59,918 bases of DNA from positions 1 to 59,918 of IMG/VR virus record IMGVR_UViG_3300031825_000013; one strand, 5' to 3'. Every line of letters begins with the position of its first letter. Position 1 is the first letter of the stretch. The position numbers and the translations under genes are program-made. Positions 56,431 to 59,918 of the stretch are shown piece after piece. The notes below the pieces were generated by a model. It made no database searches. It had not been told where the DNA came from and was given only the letters and a program-made list of their open reading frames with translations. The stretch comes from a virus.

Positions 56431-56738
56431 CAGTCCCCCTCGGATTCCGCGATTGCGGCGGCGAGGCAGAGGGCGATGATGCGGCTTGACGAGTCATCCC
56501 CGAACCATCCGCTGATTGTGTTTCCATTGAGGTGATTGGGCTTGCAGAGCCGGAAATATTGCATTGGCTTGGCGATCGCTTTGGTGTCCTCATCTGCCAT
56601 ATACCAAGGGAGACTTTGTCCCGGAGTGGCAGCAAAAATCGCATAACACCCATATGACGGGAACAAGTAACAATCGCGCGTTGATTCAAACCCCTCCACC
56701 AGCTGCGCCGCCTTCCGCAGAATCTCGCTCGATTTCAT
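56430..56738 (-). CDS. Hypothetical protein, 102 aa
   Basis: MKSSEILRKAAQLVEGFESTRDCYLFPSYGCYAIFAATPGQSLPWY... SSSRIIALCLAAAIAESEGD. This family of small phage proteins (EILRKAAQ... ALCLAAAIAE) is common but uncharacterised. Confidence 0.72.
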   Translation of the reverse strand: MKSSEILRKAAQLVEGFESTRDCYLFPSYGCYAIFAATPGQSLPWYMADEDTKAIAKPMQYFRLCKPNHLNGNTISGWFGDDSSSRIIALCLAAAIAESEGD

Positions 56739-57049
56739 TTCGTGGCCCCCTGATTTCTCGCCCGCACTCCATCAAGCCCGCCGGCAATGTCTGCAATCCG
56801 CAAGCCGAATTCCTTTGCCGTCCTCGCGTCGAGCACGATGGCCGGATTCGGAAGGCTCTCCACGGAATCCCTGTAGGCGAGTTCGGCTTTGGCCTTTTCC
56901 GCTTGCTTCTGCCATTCGTTCGCGTTGTCGGCGGAATCGAGCCAGCCGAGGGTCAATGTGAAGCACAACGTCCACAGGAATCCCCCGGTCCAGTCGTGGT
57001 CATGGGTAACGCGGGGAGTCTTGGACAACAGTGCGGCGGTGCGGGTCAA
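56735..57049 (-). CDS. Hypothetical membrane-associated protein, 104 aa
   Basis: The N-terminal part includes a hydrophobic stretch WTGGFLWTLCFTLTLGWLDS. A helix and ESLPNPAIVLDARTAKEFGLRIADIAGGLDG follow. Function unknown. Confidence 0.65.
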   Translation of the reverse strand: MTRTAALLSKTPRVTHDHDWTGGFLWTLCFTLTLGWLDSADNANEWQKQAEKAKAELAYRDSVESLPNPAIVLDARTAKEFGLRIADIAGGLDGVRARNQGATK

Positions 57050-57450
57050 AGCTTCCCCCTGGCCGCTTGGTCTGCCGCAAAGCGGCGTCTTGCCTCTGCC
57101 GTAGCGTCCTGATATTGAGCCTTTGTCAGGCGCTCTCGCAGTACCTCGATGATGAAACTCTCAAGGCCAACAAACACCTTGCGAAGTTGAGGGCGAATCC
57201 GGTGAATGCGCTCCTCAGCCCGCCTCTTAGAGTGGCCAGCAAGCGCCCTTTGGCTTGGCGTAAGCTCGCCTGAGCTTATGACCACATCAAGCCGTTTTAC
57301 ATAAGCGACCAGCGCGGCCCGCTCCTGCTCTGGAGATAACCATTCGTCTTCTTGGAAGCCAAGCGGCGGAATACCACGCTTGCTGCCGTGAGTAGAATAT
57401 TCGCCGCTCCTGGAGAGCCAACAGGCATTGCGCGACAACGCCTTGCTCAT
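57046..57450 (-). CDS. Hypothetical basic protein, 134 aa
   Basis: MSKALSRNACWLSRSGEYSTHGSKRGIPPLGFQEDEWLSPEQERAAL... long basic helix HSKRRAEERIHRIRPQLRKV. No known domain. Overlaps its neighbours. Confidence 0.65.
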   Translation of the reverse strand: MSKALSRNACWLSRSGEYSTHGSKRGIPPLGFQEDEWLSPEQERAALVAYVKRLDVVISSGELTPSQRALAGHSKRRAEERIHRIRPQLRKVFVGLESFIIEVLRERLTKAQYQDATAEARRRFAADQAARGKL

Positions 57451-57713
57451 TTCGTCACCCTCTCTTTCGGCGCATCGTTGATCGCCGTTTCCACGCCGTC
57501 GATTTTCAGAATGAATACCATTTCATTTTCGAGGTAATTGCGCACTCCGTAGACTTGGCTGCGAAGATTTTGGGCTATCGTCGTTGCCGCTTCGTGGATG
57601 ATTGGCTTCATGCGCTCGGCCATGAGGTACGCGATTTCCTTTTGCAAGATGTCGTCAATGTGGTCGCCCATTAACGCGGCGATCTTCTCGGGACTTGCCT
57701 CGTACTGGATCAT
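57447..57713 (-). CDS. Hypothetical protein, 88 aa
   Basis: MIQYEASPEKIAALMGDHIDDILQKEIAYLMAERMKPIIHEAATTIAQNLRSQVYGVRNYLENEMVFILKIDGVE. Helical with a C-terminal hairpin. Function unknown. Confidence 0.65.
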   Translation of the reverse strand: MIQYEASPEKIAALMGDHIDDILQKEIAYLMAERMKPIIHEAATTIAQNLRSQVYGVRNYLENEMVFILKIDGVETAINDAPKERVTK

Positions 57714-58003
57714 CGCGTCACCTTTACGGGGATTGCGGGCGCATCGTTGATCGGCTCGCGGCCCAACCGCTTGATGGATTCGAGGAACTTTTCTGCGCCT
57801 GGATCAGTGAGGGGGGCGAGCTGGTCAGCCAAAATGCCAGAGATATCTCCCTCCGCATCCGAGGCCGCCGTGCGGTATCCGATCCGCCCTAGAGAATCGA
57901 AATCCGGTCCAGAGGTAATGACCGTCTCCACGCCGACAATCGGATCGCTCATGGGGTTGAAGCCAATAATCCGCACCCGCTGCCCCACATGGAATTTCGC
58001 CAT
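57710..58003 (-). CDS. Hypothetical SH3-like protein, 97 aa
   Basis: MAKFHVGQRVRIIGFNPMSDPIVGVETVITSGPDFDSLGRIGYRT has the KOW/SH3-like start of small beta-barrel proteins. The C-terminal tail is helical. Starts at the last base of the previous stop. Confidence 0.68.
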   Translation of the reverse strand: MAKFHVGQRVRIIGFNPMSDPIVGVETVITSGPDFDSLGRIGYRTAASDAEGDISGILADQLAPLTDPGAEKFLESIKRLGREPINDAPAIPVKVTR

Positions 58004-58392
58004 CACATCCCCCTTTCGTGTACGAAGCCCGCGCAGTGGCCGATGGACTTGTCCGCGTTCCAGACTTCGTGAGTGAACAGGTCGAGTCCGTCCACGCTCA
58101 ACGCTCGTTTGGCTTCGTCCTCCGAGTAGAACGAATAGACGACGCACATCCCTCGCGGGGCAGGGAACGCGCACCCGCCACGGTTCGGATCACGCATCGG
58201 TGCGCCCTTGCAGATGAAGTCCATTTCATCGCGGTCCAACTCGATCCACTTGTGATCGGCGGACGGCGCATGAACGCGCTTCCACTTGAGATCAGGGGGG
58301 AACACGGCGCACCCTTGCGAGGTCAGGACACCGGCCAGGATCAGGAGCGCGAAGGCGAGCAGCAGCCAGAGCTTGCGGCGCCGGGGGGTCAT
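58003..58392 (-). CDS. Predicted lipoprotein in the early operon, 129 aa
   Basis: MTPRRRKLWLLLAFALLILAGVLTSQGCAVF has a basic start, hydrophobic core and lipobox with Cys28. The mature domain has three further cysteines (FICKGAP, RGGCAF, RGMCVV, SIGHCAGF). An early-expressed lipoprotein could act at the cell envelope, for example in superinfection exclusion. Untested. Confidence 0.75.
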   Translation of the reverse strand: MTPRRRKLWLLLAFALLILAGVLTSQGCAVFPPDLKWKRVHAPSADHKWIELDRDEMDFICKGAPMRDPNRGGCAFPAPRGMCVVYSFYSEDEAKRALSVDGLDLFTHEVWNADKSIGHCAGFVHERGM

Positions 58393-58661
58393 GGCTTCCT
58401 CGCGGCGGCAATGAAATCGCCTGCCTTGGCGGCCCGCTCGATGATGCCGTCCACCATGTTGTCGTAGAGGGCTTCATCGCTCGCGCCTTCACCATTCCGC
58501 GAGCAATCGAAGTCGATCATGTGCTGCCGCCACGCACGATACCGCTCCGCATTCGCACGCAGCTCCGCGTTCTCGGTTTCGAGCTTGCAGCCCTCCTCGA
58601 TCCCGCGCCCCTCTTTGGCCGCAAGCGTCATCCTCGGCGCCTTGCTCTCGTTCGCGCTCAT
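58389..58661 (-). CDS. Hypothetical coiled-coil protein, 90 aa
   Basis: MSANESKAPRMTLAAKEGRGIEEGCKLETENAELRANAERYRAWRQHMIDFDCSRNGEG...ALYDNMVDGIIERA. Related in style to phage tail-fibre-assembly-free early proteins with LETENAELRA helices. Start uses the CAGAGGTGACGCATGAGC junction. Confidence 0.68.
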   Translation of the reverse strand: MSANESKAPRMTLAAKEGRGIEEGCKLETENAELRANAERYRAWRQHMIDFDCSRNGEGASDEALYDNMVDGIIERAAKAGDFIAAARKP

Positions 58662-59188
58662 GCGTCACCTCTGATTGGAAGTGCGCGAAATGGCGCGAGG
58701 ATCGGGTCCGTGATCTGTGCGGCCTCTCGGTAAACGTCGATTACCTCGGGCGCAAACATGGCTCCAACCCTCGCCATGCCCGCCGCGTCCGAGTGGGTGC
58801 AGAACAGCGCTACATCGCCCCTGATGACGCCCGCGAACTCTTGGGCAGCCCCGAACAGGTAGGAGACATTGACGGGCTTTCGATCTAGCAGCGCCGCGAC
58901 GAAGGCCGACGCCCAATTGGGGTCCGCCTCGATGCAGTAAACGCGCTTCGCGTACAGCGACAAGTGAAAGGCCAGCAAGCCAATCCCGCCGCCAATCTCT
59001 ACTACTACCTTGCCCGCGATCCGGTCGGCCACGCTTCGCGCTACCGCGTCGGCAGTTTCATCGTCGTACACGGTAAGGATTCCAGCGGAGTTCACGCCGT
59101 GCCGCTCCATGTATCGCTCCAGGATTTCTGACCCCTCCATGCTTTCGTAGACTTGCTCCAGCAGCGGGCCAAGATCGTTCGCGCTCAT
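58658..59188 (-). CDS. SAM-methyltransferase-like protein, 176 aa
   Basis: GKVVVEIGGGIGLLAFHLSLYAKRVYCIEADPNWASAFVAALLDRKPVNVSYLFGAAQEFA shows a class-I motif I (EIGGGIG) and acidic motif II (EADPNW). The substrate is unknown. Its end ...RGDA and the next start form the repeated junction. Confidence 0.75.
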   Translation of the reverse strand: MSANDLGPLLEQVYESMEGSEILERYMERHGVNSAGILTVYDDETADAVARSVADRIAGKVVVEIGGGIGLLAFHLSLYAKRVYCIEADPNWASAFVAALLDRKPVNVSYLFGAAQEFAGVIRGDVALFCTHSDAAGMARVGAMFAPEVIDVYREAAQITDPILAPFRALPIRGDA

Positions 59189-59520
59189 GCGTCACCTCTG
59201 TTGGCGATTTCCAGCAGCACGTCGGCGTGGCAGGGCTTGTCGGGCGGGCACCAGCAGGCGAGGTTTTTGCCGCCCAGGTAGAAGCGGATGCTCTCGCGCG
59301 TGAACATGAAGCGCTTTCCAGCGCGGAGCTGCCCTTGTGGACGGGACACCATGCGTCGAAAGCGGCGCACCGCTTCCTTGGCGTCTGGCACGCCGAGCAT
59401 CCCGATCCGCCACGGGTTGCCGAACGCGAACGGCCGCGCCACGCTCACCGTGTTCGGCGGCAACTTCCATCCCTTCTTGCGCAAGAGTTGCACGCGCACC
59501 GGCTTGGTCGTCGCGCTCAT
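59185..59520 (-). CDS. DUF4326 protein (copy 2), 111 aa
   Basis: MSATTKPVRVQLLRKKGWKLPPNTVSVARPFAFGNPWRIG and GGKNLACWCPPDKPCHADVLLEIANRGDA. Start at 59520 is set by ATGA overlap with the DUF7666 gene. Paralogue of the gene at 48471-48818, with a different middle (RRFRRMVSRPQGQLRAGKRFMF). Confidence 0.85.
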   Translation of the reverse strand: MSATTKPVRVQLLRKKGWKLPPNTVSVARPFAFGNPWRIGMLGVPDAKEAVRRFRRMVSRPQGQLRAGKRFMFTRESIRFYLGGKNLACWCPPDKPCHADVLLEIANRGDA

Positions 59521-59918
59521 GGTGATGCCTCGACGAGCGCTCCGCCCTTCGCCTCGTACCAAACGCCAGCCTTGATCCCGCCCTCCCCGACGTACCCGAT
59601 AACGACGCGAGGGCGATCCGTTGCATCGCTGCGAACGACGAGGCAGCCGTCAGGGCCGGCCATCGCACGCGAGTCTCGGCCGAGTGCGGCGGCAATGCAT
59701 TTGTCGCCCGTTGTCGCGGCGTTGGCCCCCTCGCCCGTTGTCGCGGCGTGGGCCCAGTTGCCCGTTGTCGCGGCGTTGGCCCAGTTGCCCGTTGTCGCGG
59801 CGTTGGCCCCGTTGCCCGTTGTCGCGGCGTTGGCCCCGTTGCCCGTTGTCGCGGCGTTGGCCCAGTTGCCCGTTGTCGCGGCGTTGGCCCCGTTGCCCGT
59901 GGTCGCGGCGTGGGCCCA
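59517..59918 (-). CDS. DUF7666-type repeat protein, C-terminal part
   Basis: This is the continuation of the gene at 1-639. Reading leftward, nonapeptide repeats run to ~59706, then a unique C-terminus: GDKCIAAALGRDSRAMAG, DGCLVVRSDATDRPRVVIGYVGEGG and KAGVWYEAKGGALVEASP. The stop overlaps the DUF4326 start. After circular closure the frame is continuous with the left part. Confidence 0.85.
   Translation of the reverse strand, partial: WAHAATTGNGANAATTGNWANAATTGNGANAATTGNGANAATTGNWANAATTGNWAHAATTGEGANAATTGDKCIAAALGRDSRAMAGPDGCLVVRSDATDRPRVVIGYVGEGGIKAGVWYEAKGGALVEASP
59706..59918. repeat. 27-bp tandem repeat array (right part)
   Basis: Units start at 59706, 59733, 59760, 59787, 59814, 59841, 59868 and 59895. 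The last 78 bases duplicate 1-78, so the closed circle carries about fifteen full units in total. Confidence 0.97.
59841..59918. repeat. Terminal direct repeat, right copy
   Basis: Identical to 1-78; see the left copy for the circular interpretation. Confidence 0.85.

Overview
The window is a near-complete, apparently circular genome of a temperate, short-tailed (podovirus-type) phage of a GC-rich Gram-negative host, probably a pseudomonadotan. The Gram-negative inference rests on a spanin pair in which an Rz1-type lipoprotein is embedded in Rz. The podovirus inference rests on the gene set: an N4-gp56-type coat protein, a ~727-residue portal, an adaptor, several ejection-type proteins ending in a 2433-residue polyvalent protein, and no tape measure, sheath or baseplate. 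This recalls Bcep22-like phages. The first 78 bases (1-78) are repeated exactly as the last 78 (59841-59918), so the circle closes at 59,840 bp. The join falls inside a 27-bp tandem repeat of a minus-strand gene, and the gene reads through the join in frame.

The control region is lambda-like. A small CI-type repressor (minus, 2184-2573) faces a Cro-type regulator (plus, 2649-2861). Two pairs of 16-bp operators (consensus AACCCTAAATAGGGTT), each pair 21 bp apart, overlap a leftward promoter (1767-1795) and a rightward promoter (2612-2640). From pL a single ~14.5-kb leftward operon runs from 1632 down through the ends of the window to 46936. It carries about thirty small, mostly overlapping genes: DUF7666 repeat protein, two DUF4326 paralogues, a methyltransferase-like protein, a lipoprotein, RecT, a YqaJ exonuclease, a coiled-coil protein, GroES, KTSC, SSB, NADAR, DUF551 and others. 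It ends with a probable excisionase that converges on the integrase (45905-46939).

From pR the rightward early operon (2649-9412) encodes Cro, RusA, a replisome organiser containing iteron-like repeats, an HNH endonuclease, a Ref-like nuclease, small proteins and a zinc-finger Q-like antiterminator. A 430-bp gap after Q carries a late-promoter and terminator arrangement. Then follow the lysis block (9845-11854: TM proteins, GH19 endolysin, Rz/Rz1), a minus-strand pair with an HTH regulator (12619-13091), terminase (14260-16193), a ~650-nt non-coding and heavily hairpinned interval (16194-16856), portal, scaffold, coat, decoration/head-fibre proteins, a methyltransferase and a glycosyltransferase, adaptor, tail and fibre proteins, and ejection proteins (30779-42667). 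The late strand ends with an Ntn-hydrolase-like protein, a metallophosphoesterase, DUF1937 and DUF5664.

The most unusual items are the large structured non-coding interval, the duplicated operator architecture with apparently leaderless cI and cro messages, the repeated start-site junctions in the left operon, the phage GroES, the NADAR/NAD-related set, and the frame-preserving minisatellite gene.
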